Shown piece by piece: positions 26,739 to 34,821 of a DNA stretch of 64,000 bases. The stretch is from Pseudomonas sp. M47T1 (GTDB lineage Bacteria; Pseudomonadota; Gammaproteobacteria; Pseudomonadales; Pseudomonadaceae). Numbering within the stretch: the stretch's first letter is position 1; each line of letters begins with the position of its first letter. Both the position numbers and the translations under genes were made by a program. The notes beneath the pieces were generated by a model. The model was not told where the DNA came from. It searched no databases and saw only the letters and a list, made by a program, of their open reading frames with translations. The DNA is taken from NCBI RefSeq assembly GCF_000263855.1, contig NZ_AJWX01000023.1:1-64000 (forward strand). The letters run 5' to 3'.

Positions 26739-27188
26739 TCAGCGCAACGCCAACACCGCCGCCCATTGTTCGGCAGTGACCGGCATCACCGACAGGCGGC
26801 TGCCCTTCTGTACCAGCGGCAGTTCGGCCAGTGCCGCCTGCTGTTTGAGGTAGCCCAACCCCAGTACTTTCGGGAAGGTTTCGACGTGGCTGACGTCCAC
26901 GGCGCTCCAGGGGTTCTTGTCGGCGTTGGCCTTGGCGTCGTGATAGGCGCTCTCCGGGTCCAGCGCGGTGGGGTCGTCATAGGCTGCCACGCTGATGCGC
27001 GCAATGCCGGCGATGCCCGGCTCCGGGCAGCTTGAGTGGTAGAAGAAAAACTCGTCGCCCACCGCCATGGCGCGCAGGAAATTGCGTGCCTGGTAGTTGC
27101 GCACGCCATCCCAGCGGGCTTCGCTCAGCCGTGCCAGGTCTTTGATGGAGAGCTCGTCGGGCTCTGATTTCATCAGCCAGTAGGCCAT
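26739..27188 (-). CDS. EVE domain protein
   Basis: The 149-residue protein starts MAYWLMKSEPDELSI and has the EVE/PUA-like fold signature: WDGVRNYQARNFLR near residue 28, GDEFFFYHSSCPEPGIAGIARI near 45-65, and a C-terminal LSVMPVTAEQW. EVE domains bind modified bases in DNA or RNA; the housekeeping thymocyte nuclear protein 1-like class in proteobacteria is of unknown role. GGAG lies 8 bases before the chosen ATG. It is convergent with the FliL-like gene, with three bases between their stops. Confidence 0.9.
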   Translation of the reverse strand: MAYWLMKSEPDELSIKDLARLSEARWDGVRNYQARNFLRAMAVGDEFFFYHSSCPEPGIAGIARISVAAYDDPTALDPESAYHDAKANADKNPWSAVDVSHVETFPKVLGLGYLKQQAALAELPLVQKGSRLSVMPVTAEQWAAVLALR

Positions 27189-27385
27189 CTGTAGTGCTCC
27201 GTATTTGTAACCAAACTTGCCAATGTGGCGATTTCGAGACAACCCGACGGTCGGTTGACGCCAGCGTTTGCGTGTAGCGTCATGTTGCCGCAGAATGCGC
27301 GCATTTTACGCTTCACATAATCACCCGGGCCATTTTCGTTCGCAGTGCCCGACATCATCATGATTGGCCTTAAGGGGGGCAATTG

Positions 27386-27526
27386 ATGCGCCGTAAGCCG
27401 GATTTGCTGTGGGTTTTGGTTATTTTGTTTGGTTTGGGTGTTGTGACCACGGGTTACGCGCAGACGTTGTGGGACCGAAAGGCCAACGCGCCGGTGGAAG
27501 TGAGCGCCCCCGCGCAGTACCGCTGA
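27386..27526 (+). CDS. Small single-pass membrane protein (46 residues)
   Basis: An ATG at 27386 with a strong AAGGGGGG ribosome site 6 bases upstream opens a 46-codon frame. The product starts MRRKPDLLWVLVILFGLGVV, with a positively charged head, one hydrophobic helix (about residues 7-23) and a short polar tail, predicting an inner membrane protein with the tail outside. A strong terminator follows 12 bases after the stop, which supports a real transcription unit. No function is recognised. Confidence 0.8.
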   Translation: MRRKPDLLWVLVILFGLGVVTTGYAQTLWDRKANAPVEVSAPAQYR

Positions 27527-27537
27527 ATTGCGTCATG

Positions 27538-27578
27538 AAAAAAAGGCCCGTCGGTTCTCGCCGACGGGCCTTTTTTTG
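27538..27578. terminator. Bidirectional Rho-independent terminator
   Basis: A long stem (AGGCCCGTCGG and CCGACGGGCCT) has an A-run on one side and a T-run on the other. It ends the 27386-27526 gene and may also stop transcripts arriving from ygfA on the minus strand. Confidence 0.92.
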
Positions 27579-27605
27579 TGTGCCGTTTGCCTGATATTGA
27601 CAAGG

Positions 27606-27667
27606 AGCTGCCGCAAGGCTGCGAAAAGGTCCGCAGGGCCTTCGGCGGTGCAGCGTCGATCGCGCTC
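27606..27667 (+). repeat. Copy 2 of the AGCTGCCGC...GGCTGCGAA repeat
   Basis: AGCTGCCGCAAGGCTGCGAA begins this copy, followed by AAGGTCCGCAGGGCCTTC and a GATCGCGCTC stretch that matches, with changes, the first copy at 4981. It lies just after the ygfA stop. Confidence 0.65.
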
Positions 27668-27690
27668 AGCCTGGCGCCAGCTGCTATGGG

Positions 27691-28293
27691 TTATGCCAGG
27701 TACCAGCGGCGGTCCGACACCGTGCCCTGCAACGGCACGTCCCAAGTGGCCTGCGCCAGGCGTTCCACTTTCTGGCATTCATGGGCCAGGCCCAGCAGTG
27801 CTGGCTTCTGCCAGGCGTTGCGGCGGCTGCGATAGGCCAGGCTGCGGTCATAGAAGCCGCCGCCCATGCCCAACCGGCCACCCACTTCATCGAACCCCAC
27901 CAGTGGCAGCAGGATCAGGTCCAGGGCCCAGATGGTGCGCTGGCGCGCAGGGTTGATGTGGGGCTCGGGAATGCGGAAGCGATTGCGACGATATGCCTCA
28001 CCCGGGCGCACCCTCTGAAACACCATTTTGGTCCTTGGCCAGGCGCTGAGGACCGGCAGGTAGGTGTGCTTGCCCCGGCGCTGGGCTTCAGCCAGCAGCA
28101 GGCGAGGGTCGATTTCGCTGTCATTGGGCAGGTACAGGGCAACATGGCGGGCGCGGCGGAACAACGGGTGCTGGGCCAATTGGCGGTACAGCCCGCGGGC
28201 GGCCTGACGTTGCTGTGCGGGTGTCAGGGCGCGGCGCGCATCACGCAGCAGGCGGCGCAACTGAGGGCGCGAGAGGGGTGCGGATTCGGTCAT
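27691..28293 (-). CDS. ygfA: 5-formyltetrahydrofolate cyclo-ligase
   Basis: The 200-residue protein converts 5-formyl-THF to 5,10-methenyl-THF using ATP. It has the family motifs LRRLLRDARRALTPA at the N-terminus, VALYLPNDSEIDPRLLL near 55-70 and the nucleotide/folate-binding DLILLPLVGFDEVGGRLGMGGGFYDRSL near 130-155. It lies downstream of zapA and 6S RNA, an arrangement conserved across gammaproteobacteria. The start at 28293 is chosen by similarity; a second ATG at 28305 is possible and neither has a strong ribosome site. Confidence 0.93.
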   Translation of the reverse strand: MTESAPLSRPQLRRLLRDARRALTPAQQRQAARGLYRQLAQHPLFRRARHVALYLPNDSEIDPRLLLAEAQRRGKHTYLPVLSAWPRTKMVFQRVRPGEAYRRNRFRIPEPHINPARQRTIWALDLILLPLVGFDEVGGRLGMGGGFYDRSLAYRSRRNAWQKPALLGLAHECQKVERLAQATWDVPLQGTVSDRRWYLA

Positions 28294-28378
28294 GGCGAAG
28301 GCCATCCAGAAGCGCCCGGGCCGCGTGGCGCGGCGGGGCAAATACCCCTGCCGGCAAGGCCAGGCAGTGGCAGATAAA

Positions 28379-28557
28379 GCGAGACTCCCCGACGAACCGC
28401 TGTCGGTGTAGCCCTTGAACCCGAAAGTTCAAGGTGGAGATTGCAGGAGGCGTTAAGGCTTTCCGTCAAGCGGACATGCGCACCGGCCCCAGCGTGCAAC
28501 CCCCGTGGTTGTGCGTATCGGCTCAGGGACATGACCGACTGGCAAGCACTCCAGGGA
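28379..28557 (-). ncRNA. ssrS: 6S RNA
   Basis: The gap between zapA and ygfA, read on the minus strand, begins with TCCCTGGAGTGCTTGCCAGT and contains the closing-stem partner GGGGAGTCTCGC at the 3' end, plus a CTTGAAC/GTTCAAG hairpin, as in Pseudomonas 6S RNA. Location (zapA-ssrS-ygfA) and length near 175-180 bases agree. 6S RNA mimics an open promoter and holds sigma70 RNA polymerase in stationary phase. The ends are set by eye and may be off by several bases. Confidence 0.9.
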
Positions 28558-28591
28558 GCGGCGCAAGTATACCCGAAACAATCGCAATGTT

Positions 28592-28909
28592 TCAGCCCCG
28601 GGTTTCATCCTGATCAGTGGCAAGCACCAGATCCACGCGTTCAAGCAGGTCGCGTACCTGCTCGCGGGTGGAGCCGTTGGCAGCCAGCTCCGGCGTCTCC
28701 TGCTTGTGCAACAGGTCATGGGTGATGTTCAGTGCGGCCATCACTGCAATGCGGTCGGCGCCGATCACTTTGCCGCTGCTGCGGATCTCGCGCATCTTGC
28801 CGTCCAGGTAGCGCGCCGCGCTGACCAGGTTGCTGCGCTCCTCCGGTGGGCAAATGATCGAATACTCTTTGTCGAGGATCTGAACAGTGACGCTATTGCT
28901 TGAACTCAT
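28592..28909 (-). CDS. zapA: Cell division protein ZapA
   Basis: The 105-residue protein matches ZapA: an N-terminal VTVQILDKEYSIICPPEE domain and a C-terminal helix for tetramer formation, with the conserved AARYLDGKMREIR and VMAALNITHDLL segments. ZapA crosslinks FtsZ filaments. It overlaps the preceding coiled-coil gene by 4 bp (ATGA). The 6S RNA gene follows directly. Confidence 0.94.
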   Translation of the reverse strand: MSSSNSVTVQILDKEYSIICPPEERSNLVSAARYLDGKMREIRSSGKVIGADRIAVMAALNITHDLLHKQETPELAANGSTREQVRDLLERVDLVLATDQDETRG

Positions 28910-29115
28910 GAGTCTTGCTCCAGGGCCTTGAGGCGCGAAATCATTGATTCGACCTTGTGCCGGGCGATTTCATTTTTTTCGATGAGGGTTGCGCGCTCCT
29001 CGCGCCAGGTCTTTTCCTGAGCTAATAGGAGTCCGTTTTGCCGTTTTAGTTGCTCGACTCGGTCGATGAGTTGCTCGAGTCTGCCCATCAGCGCTTGCAG
29101 GTCGTTCTGTTCCAT
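28906..29115 (-). CDS. TIGR02449/ZapB-like small coiled-coil protein
   Basis: The 69-residue protein, starting MEQNDLQALMGRLEQLIDRV, is a single long amphipathic helix predicted to form a coiled coil, with heptad leucines near residues 9, 13, 16 and 23. It is placed directly upstream of zapA with a 4-bp overlap, as in other pseudomonads, and resembles the TIGR02449 family. By analogy with ZapB, which bridges ZapA and the chromosome, it may be a divisome coiled-coil partner. The start at 29115 has GGGA upstream; a longer frame exists but is less like the family. Confidence 0.85.
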   Translation of the reverse strand: MEQNDLQALMGRLEQLIDRVEQLKRQNGLLLAQEKTWREERATLIEKNEIARHKVESMISRLKALEQDS

Positions 29116-29260
29116 GGGGTCCCGTTCGATACGATCGGTGAAAGCCAAGGCCTTGGCTGTTAACTAACGAGTTGGCCGCTTCGATGGTCTTGGCGCGCCT
29201 GCCGGTGCTAGGATACAAGGTCTTCATTCTAGTCATTGCGCCGCCTGGCGCCTAGTTGCC

Positions 29261-29812
29261 ATGTCTATTCAGAAATCCCCGTACCAAGGCTTCGCCGACC
29301 TCCTCAATGCAGGTGGTCATCCCGTTTCTCCCGCCGAGCTGCACGGCCTGTTGCTGGGCCGCAGTTGCGCGGGCGCCGACTTTGACGCCGACAGCTGGCT
29401 GGCCGATGCCGCGCTGCTGCTCGAGACCGAGCCGCAGGACAACGTGCGCAACGCGCTGATTGGCCTGCAGCAGATGGTCAAGGGCGAGCTCACCGGTGAC
29501 GACGTGACCATTGTCATCCTGTTACCGGCCGACGACACCTCGCTGACCGAGCGCGCCACTGCGCTGGGCCAGTGGTGCCAGGGCTTCCTCAATGGGTTCG
29601 GCCTGAACACCGGCGGCAAGGACCTGAGCGTCGATGCCAAGGAGATTCTCCAGGACATGGCCGCCATCGCCCAGGTCCAGGAAGCGCTGGAAGAGTCCGA
29701 GGACGCCGAAAGCGACTATATGGAAGTGATGGAATACCTGCGCGTGGCGCCGATGCTGCTCTTCACCGAGTGCGCCAAACCGGTCGCGGCTGCCAAGCCT
29801 TCCCTGCACTGA
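29261..29812 (+). CDS. ygfB: UPF0149/YgfB family protein
   Basis: The 183-residue protein has the UPF0149 features: SPAELHGLLLGR near residue 25, LGQWCQGFLNGFGL near 100 and ESDYMEVMEYLRVAPMLLF near 150. It lies upstream of pepP-ubiH-ubiI, the position of ygfB in E. coli. Studies in P. aeruginosa link YgfB to beta-lactam resistance through AmpDh3 repression, but whether that holds here is unknown. It is 19 bases from the pepP start and is probably the first gene of the operon. Confidence 0.92.
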   Translation: MSIQKSPYQGFADLLNAGGHPVSPAELHGLLLGRSCAGADFDADSWLADAALLLETEPQDNVRNALIGLQQMVKGELTGDDVTIVILLPADDTSLTERATALGQWCQGFLNGFGLNTGGKDLSVDAKEILQDMAAIAQVQEALEESEDAESDYMEVMEYLRVAPMLLFTECAKPVAAAKPSLH

Positions 29813-29831
29813 TGCGAAAAGGGGCTCCCCT

Positions 29832-31172
29832 GTGCCAGTAACTCATATCCCTAAGTCGGAATACGCTCGTCGACGCAAGGCTCTGATGGCGCAGATGGAG
29901 CCCAACAGCATTGCCATACTGCCGGCGGCGGCCGTGGCCATTCGCAACCGCGACGTGGAACACGTGTACCGTCAGGACAGCGACTTCCAGTACCTGAGCG
30001 GCTTTCCCGAGCCCGACGCGGTGATTGCCCTGATCCCTGGGCGCGAACACGGTGAGTACGTGCTGTTCTGCCGTGAGCGCAACCCCGAGCGTGAGCTGTG
30101 GGATGGCCTGCGTGCCGGCCAGGAAGGCGCGATTGCCGACTTCGGCGCCGATGATGCGTTTCCCATCACCGACATTGACGACATCCTGCCGGGCCTGATC
30201 GAGGGTCGCGACCGGGTGTACACGGCCATGGGCAGCAACACCGAGTTCGATCGCCACCTGATGGAGTGGATCAACGTGATCCGCTCCAAGGCCAACCTCG
30301 GCGCGCAGCCGCCCAACGAATACTTGGCGCTGGACCACTTGCTGCACGACATGCGCCTGTATAAATCGGCAAACGAAGTGAAGGTCATGCGCCACGCCGC
30401 GCAGATCTCCGCGCGTGCCCATGTGCGGGCCATGCAGGCCTGTCGCGCAGGGCTGCACGAGTTCAGCCTGGAAGCCGAGCTGGACTACGAATTTCGCAAG
30501 GGCGGGGCCAAGATGCCCGCCTATGGCTCCATCGTCGCCGCCGGCCGCAACAGTTGCATCCTGCACTATCAGCAGAATGACGCCGTGCTCAGGGACGGCG
30601 ACCTGGTGCTGATCGACGCCGGTTGCGAAATAGACTGCTACGCCAGCGATATCACTCGCACCTTTCCGGTGAGCGGCAAGTTTTCGCCCGAACAGAAAGC
30701 CATCTACGAGTTGGTGCTCAAGTCCCAGGAAGCGGCGTTTGCCGCCATTGGCCCCAACCGGCACTGGAACGAGGCGCACGAGGCCACCGTGCGGGTCATC
30801 ACCCAAGGGCTGGTGGCTCTGGGCCTGCTGCAGGGCGAGGTCAGCGAACTGATCGTCAGCGAAGCCTACCGCGCGTTCTACATGCACCGTGCCGGTCACT
30901 GGCTGGGCATGGACGTGCATGACGTCGGCGACTACCGAGTGGGCGGCGAATGGCGGGTGCTGGAGCCGGGCATGAGCCTTACGGTCGAGCCCGGTATCTA
31001 CATCAGCCCCGACAACCTGAACGTTGCGAAGAAGTGGCGCGGGATTGGCGTGCGCATCGAAGACGATGTGGTGGTAACCCGCACCGGCTGCGACATTCTT
31101 ACCCGCGACGTGCCAAAAACCGTCGCCGAAATCGAGGCCTTGATGGCTCAAGCACGTACCGAGGCCGCATGA
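29832..31172 (+). CDS. pepP: Xaa-Pro aminopeptidase P
   Basis: The 446-residue M24 metallopeptidase removes N-terminal residues linked to proline. It has an N-terminal creatinase-like domain (IPKSEYARRRKALMA) and the C-terminal pita-bread domain with metal ligands in LIDAGCEIDCYASDITRTF (two Asp near residue 260), HWLGMDVHD (His near 356), LTVEPGIYI (Glu near 385) and GVRIEDDVVV (Glu near 408). The start is GTG with GGGG upstream. It overlaps ubiH by 4 bp. Confidence 0.95.
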   Translation: MPVTHIPKSEYARRRKALMAQMEPNSIAILPAAAVAIRNRDVEHVYRQDSDFQYLSGFPEPDAVIALIPGREHGEYVLFCRERNPERELWDGLRAGQEGAIADFGADDAFPITDIDDILPGLIEGRDRVYTAMGSNTEFDRHLMEWINVIRSKANLGAQPPNEYLALDHLLHDMRLYKSANEVKVMRHAAQISARAHVRAMQACRAGLHEFSLEAELDYEFRKGGAKMPAYGSIVAAGRNSCILHYQQNDAVLRDGDLVLIDAGCEIDCYASDITRTFPVSGKFSPEQKAIYELVLKSQEAAFAAIGPNRHWNEAHEATVRVITQGLVALGLLQGEVSELIVSEAYRAFYMHRAGHWLGMDVHDVGDYRVGGEWRVLEPGMSLTVEPGIYISPDNLNVAKKWRGIGVRIEDDVVVTRTGCDILTRDVPKTVAEIEALMAQARTEAA

Positions 31173-32362
31173 ATCGCGTCAATCTGGCAATCATTGGTGG
31201 CGGGCTGGTCGGCGCCAGCCTGGCCCTGGCCCTGCAAGCCGGCGCCAAGGCGCGGGGCTGGAAGATCATGCTGATCGAGCCGTTTGCGCCGGGCGATACT
31301 TATCAGCCCAGCTACGACGCGCGTTCTTCGGCGCTGTCCTTTGGCACCCGGCAGATCTACGAGCGCCTTGGGCTGTGGCAGGCCATTCATCGCCGCGCCG
31401 AGCCCATCCGGCAAATCCACGTGTCCGATCGTGGCCGCTTTGGCGTTACCCGCCTGACCGCGCTGGAAGAAGGCGTGCCGGCCCTGGGCTACGTGGTTGA
31501 AAATGCCTGGCTGGGCCAATGCCTGTGGCAAGCCCTGGACCCGGAAGTGGTGAGCTGGCGCGTGCCGGCGGAAGTTACCCGCCTGCAGGTGCTGGAGGGA
31601 GGCTATCGCCTGACCCTCAACGATGACACCAGCCTGGACTGCGACCTGGCCGTACTGGCCGATGGTGGGCGCTCCGGCCTGCGCGAACAGGTGGGTATCG
31701 GCGTGCGCCAGCGGCCCTACGATCAGAGCGCGCTGATCGCCAACATCACGCCCAGCCAGCCCCACGAAGGTCTGGCATTCGAGCGCTTCACCGACGATGG
31801 GCCCATGGCCTTGCTGCCGCTGCCCGATAACCGCTGTGCGCTGGTGTGGACGCGCCAGGGTATGGACGCCAGGCGCCTGGTCGAGCTCGACGAACGCAGC
31901 TTCCTCAGGGAATTGCAGGGCGTGTTTGGTTATCGCCTGGGCACTTTCAAGCAGGTCGGTGCCCGTCATTTGTACCCGCTGACCTTGATCGAGGCCGAAG
32001 AACAGGTGCGCTCCAACCTCGTGGTGCTGGGCAACGCCGCTCATGCGCTGCACCCCATCGCCGGCCAGGGTTTCAACCTGTCCCTGCGCGATGTGCAGTC
32101 GCTGGCCGACGCCTTGCTGGCCAGCCAGGCGCCCCTGGGTGACTTTACTACCCTGCAGCGCTACCGTGAGCGCCAGCGCCAGGATCAGGACCTGACGGTC
32201 GGCTTTTCCGACAAGGTCACGCGCCTGTTTGGTTCGTCCCAACCGCTGGTGGCTGCCGGGCGCAACCTGGGCCTGCTGGGCCTGGACCTGTTGCCGCCGG
32301 CCAAGCGCTGGTTCGCCCGCCAGGCCATGGGCCTGGGTACCCGCGCTGACATGCAGGGTTGA
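31169..32362 (+). CDS. ubiH: UbiH, 2-polyprenyl-6-methoxyphenol hydroxylase
   Basis: The 397-residue FAD monooxygenase has the Rossmann motif LAIIGGGLVGASLALALQ at its start, the DG motif VLADGGRSGLRE near 165 and the GD motif LVVLGNAAHALHPIAGQGFN near 285, the last with a variant GN in place of GD. It hydroxylates the ubiquinone ring in aerobic synthesis. The ATG lies in the pepP stop (ATGA), so expression is coupled. The next gene, 53 bases downstream, is a paralogous hydroxylase, as in E. coli pepP-ubiH-ubiI. Confidence 0.95.
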   Translation: MNRVNLAIIGGGLVGASLALALQAGAKARGWKIMLIEPFAPGDTYQPSYDARSSALSFGTRQIYERLGLWQAIHRRAEPIRQIHVSDRGRFGVTRLTALEEGVPALGYVVENAWLGQCLWQALDPEVVSWRVPAEVTRLQVLEGGYRLTLNDDTSLDCDLAVLADGGRSGLREQVGIGVRQRPYDQSALIANITPSQPHEGLAFERFTDDGPMALLPLPDNRCALVWTRQGMDARRLVELDERSFLRELQGVFGYRLGTFKQVGARHLYPLTLIEAEEQVRSNLVVLGNAAHALHPIAGQGFNLSLRDVQSLADALLASQAPLGDFTTLQRYRERQRQDQDLTVGFSDKVTRLFGSSQPLVAAGRNLGLLGLDLLPPAKRWFARQAMGLGTRADMQG

Positions 32363-32415
32363 GCATGACGGTATCGGTTTTCTTCCCTTTCAATTCCGTG
32401 GAACAGGCTTGAAGC

Positions 32416-33636
32416 ATGGAAATGCGTGCAGATCTGGTAGTAGTCGGCGCCGGCATGGTGGGCAGTGCCCTGGCCCTGGCGTTGCAGAACGGCGGCCTGG
32501 AAATACTGGTGGTCGACGGCAGCCCCCTGAGCGTCAAGGCGTTCGACCCCCAGGCGGCTTTCGAGCCGCGGGTGAGTGCCTTGTCTGCCGCCAGCCAGCG
32601 CATACTGGAGCGCCTGGGCGCCTGGCAGGGTATTGCCCGCCGCCGCGCCAGCCCCTATGGCGACATGAGCGTGTGGGACGGTAGCGGCACGGGCCACGTG
32701 CACTTCAGCGCGGCCAGTGTGCATGCCGAGTCGCTGGGCCATATCGTCGAGAACCGCGTGGTCCAGGACGCCTTGCTCGAACAGCTGCACGACAGTGACA
32801 TCGGTCTTGTGGCCAATGCGCGCCTGGAGCAGATGCGCCGCTCCGGCGATGATTGGCTGCTGAGCCTGGCCGATGGCCGTAGCGTGCGCACGCCGCTGGT
32901 GATTGCCGCCGATGGCGCGCACTCGGCGGTGCGGCGCCTGACGGGCTGCGAGACGCGCGAGTGGGATTACCTGCACCACGCCATCGTCACCAGCGTGCGC
33001 TGTTCGGCACCGCATCAGCGTACCGCATGGCAGCGTTTTACCGACGATGGCCCCTTGGCGTTCCTGCCGCTGGCCCACGCCGATGAACACTGGTGCTCGA
33101 TCGTCTGGTCCACCACCCCCAAGGAAGCCGAACGCCTCATGGCGCTGGACAGCGGCGCCTTCTGCGCCCAGTTGGAGCGCGCATTCGAAGGCCGCCTGGG
33201 CCATGTCGAGCACGCCGATGCGCGCGTCTGCGTGCCATTGCGCCAGCGTCACGCCAAGCGTTACGTGGCCGAGGGCCTGGCGTTGATCGGCGACGCGGCA
33301 CACACCATTCACCCGCTGGCTGGGCAGGGTGTGAACCTTGGTTTTCTCGACGCCGCAGTGCTGGCCGAAGAGTTGCTTCACGCCAACGGCCGAGGCGAGC
33401 GCCTGGCCGATGCGCGCGTGCTCAGCCGCTACGAGCGCCGCCGCATGCCGCACAACCTGGCGCTGATGGCCGCCATGGAAGGCTTCGAGCGCCTGTTCCA
33501 GGCCGACCCGCTGCCACTGCGCTGGCTGCGCAACAGCGGCCTGAAATGCGTGGAGCAAATGCCCGAGGCCAAAGCCCTGTTCGTACGCCAGGCGCTGGGC
33601 TTGAGCGGCGACCTGCCGGAGCTGGCCAAGCCCTGA
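32416..33636 (+). CDS. ubiI: UbiI/UbiF-family FAD-dependent ubiquinone hydroxylase
   Basis: The 406-residue paralogue of the upstream ubiH product has LVVVGAGMVGSALALALQ at residues 6-23, VIAADGAHSAVRRLTG near 160 and LALIGDAAHTIHPLAGQGVNLGF near 290, all typical of UbiH/F/I flavoprotein hydroxylases. By position it corresponds to UbiI (VisC), which hydroxylates C5, but UbiF-type activity cannot be excluded from sequence alone. It is the last gene of the ygfB-pepP-ubiH-ubiI cluster. Confidence 0.88.
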   Translation: MEMRADLVVVGAGMVGSALALALQNGGLEILVVDGSPLSVKAFDPQAAFEPRVSALSAASQRILERLGAWQGIARRRASPYGDMSVWDGSGTGHVHFSAASVHAESLGHIVENRVVQDALLEQLHDSDIGLVANARLEQMRRSGDDWLLSLADGRSVRTPLVIAADGAHSAVRRLTGCETREWDYLHHAIVTSVRCSAPHQRTAWQRFTDDGPLAFLPLAHADEHWCSIVWSTTPKEAERLMALDSGAFCAQLERAFEGRLGHVEHADARVCVPLRQRHAKRYVAEGLALIGDAAHTIHPLAGQGVNLGFLDAAVLAEELLHANGRGERLADARVLSRYERRRMPHNLALMAAMEGFERLFQADPLPLRWLRNSGLKCVEQMPEAKALFVRQALGLSGDLPELAKP

Positions 33637-33742
33637 CTCCCCGGAGCTGCGGTGTGTCAGGCAATGCGCGGCTTGCGCCGCTACGCGATGCAGAATTTCG
33701 GGAAACATCTGGTAACTGCTTGCTTTCGACTTCGATTGAGAT

Positions 33743-33769
33743 GGCAAATGCGTTTCTCTACCATTTGCC
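33743..33769. promoter_or_regulatory. Inverted repeat GGCAAATG-N11-CATTTGCC before the iron transport operon
   Basis: Two perfect 8-bp arms, 19 bp centre to centre, lie 29 bases before the iron-binding protein ATG. This could be an operator for a dimeric regulator or a leader hairpin. A 19-bp Fur consensus over this area matches only about 10 positions by eye, so Fur binding is not strongly supported. Confidence 0.5.
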
Positions 33770-33797
33770 CTTCATTCGATTCCGAGGGTAATTTCCC

Positions 33798-34799
33798 ATG
33801 CTGGCAACCAAGCGCGTCTTCATTGCACTGGCACTTACCTTGTTTGCCAACGAAGCCCGTGCGGCGGATGAAGTGGTGGTGTATTCCTCGCGCATCGACG
33901 AGCTGATCAAACCGGTGTTCGACGCCTACACCGCGAAAACCGGTGTCACTATCAAGTTCATCACTGACAAGGAAGCGCCGCTGATGCAGCGCATCAAGGC
34001 CGAGGGCAGCCATGCCACCGCCGATCTGCTGCTGACCGTGGATGCCGGCAACCTCTGGCAGGCCGAGCAAATGGGCATCCTGCAGCCCCTGCAGTCCAGT
34101 GTCATCGATGCCAACATCCCGGCTCAATACCGCGCCGCCAGCCATGAGTGGACCGGCTTGAGCCTGCGCGCACGCACCATTGTCTATTCCACCGAGCGGG
34201 TGAAACCCCAGGACCTCTCCACCTACGAAGCCCTGGCGGACAAGCAGTGGGAGGGGCGCCTGTGCCTGCGCACGGCGAAGAAGGTCTACAACCAGTCACT
34301 CACTGCCACGCTGATTGAAACCCACGGGGCCTTGCAGACCGAAGCCATCCTCAAGGGGTGGGTCAACAACCTGTCCACCGACGTGTTCTCAGACGACATC
34401 GCGGTGCTGAAGGCCATCAAGGCAGGCCAGTGCGACGTGGGCATCGTCAACACCTACTACTACGGCCGTCTGCATCGCCAGGATCCGCAGTTGCCCATCA
34501 AGCTGTTCTGGCCCAACCAGGAGGATCGTGGCGTGCACGTGAACCTGTCGGGCATTGGCCTTACCCGTCATGCCCCGCACCCGGAGGCGGCCAAGGCCCT
34601 GGTGGAATGGATGACCGGCGCCGAGGCGCAGAAAATCTTTGCCGACACCAACCAGGAATTCCCGGCCAACCCTCAGGTCCAGCCCTCGGCCGAAGTGGCG
34701 AGCTGGGGCACGTTCAAAGCCGATACCTTGCCGGTGGAAATCGCCGGCAAGCGCCAGGCCGAGGCTATTCGACTGATGGACCGCGCTGGCTGGAATTGA
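33798..34799 (+). CDS. Ferric iron ABC transporter, periplasmic binding protein (FbpA-like)
   Basis: The 333-residue protein has a signal peptide cleaved near ARA (about residue 22), then the FbpA/FutA fold: EVVVYSSRIDELIKPVFDAY, ADLLLTVDAGNLWQAEQ and the NTYYYGRL motif near residue 217 whose tyrosines bind Fe(III). It captures ferric ions and passes them to the permease encoded 22 bases downstream. A perfect inverted repeat lies just upstream. No ATPase gene adjoins, so an unlinked FbpC-like ATPase must be recruited. Confidence 0.93.
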   Translation: MLATKRVFIALALTLFANEARAADEVVVYSSRIDELIKPVFDAYTAKTGVTIKFITDKEAPLMQRIKAEGSHATADLLLTVDAGNLWQAEQMGILQPLQSSVIDANIPAQYRAASHEWTGLSLRARTIVYSTERVKPQDLSTYEALADKQWEGRLCLRTAKKVYNQSLTATLIETHGALQTEAILKGWVNNLSTDVFSDDIAVLKAIKAGQCDVGIVNTYYYGRLHRQDPQLPIKLFWPNQEDRGVHVNLSGIGLTRHAPHPEAAKALVEWMTGAEAQKIFADTNQEFPANPQVQPSAEVASWGTFKADTLPVEIAGKRQAEAIRLMDRAGWN

Positions 34800-34821
34800 G
34801 CCTGCGGGCGCAAGACTGATC

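Noticed and set aside
29763..31151. 462-codon minus-strand frame opposite pepP
   Set aside because: Shadow of pepP caused by GC-rich third positions.
33735..33775. Fur box before the iron transport genes
   Set aside because: Only about 10 of 19 positions fit the consensus by eye, so it is reported as an unassigned dyad instead.
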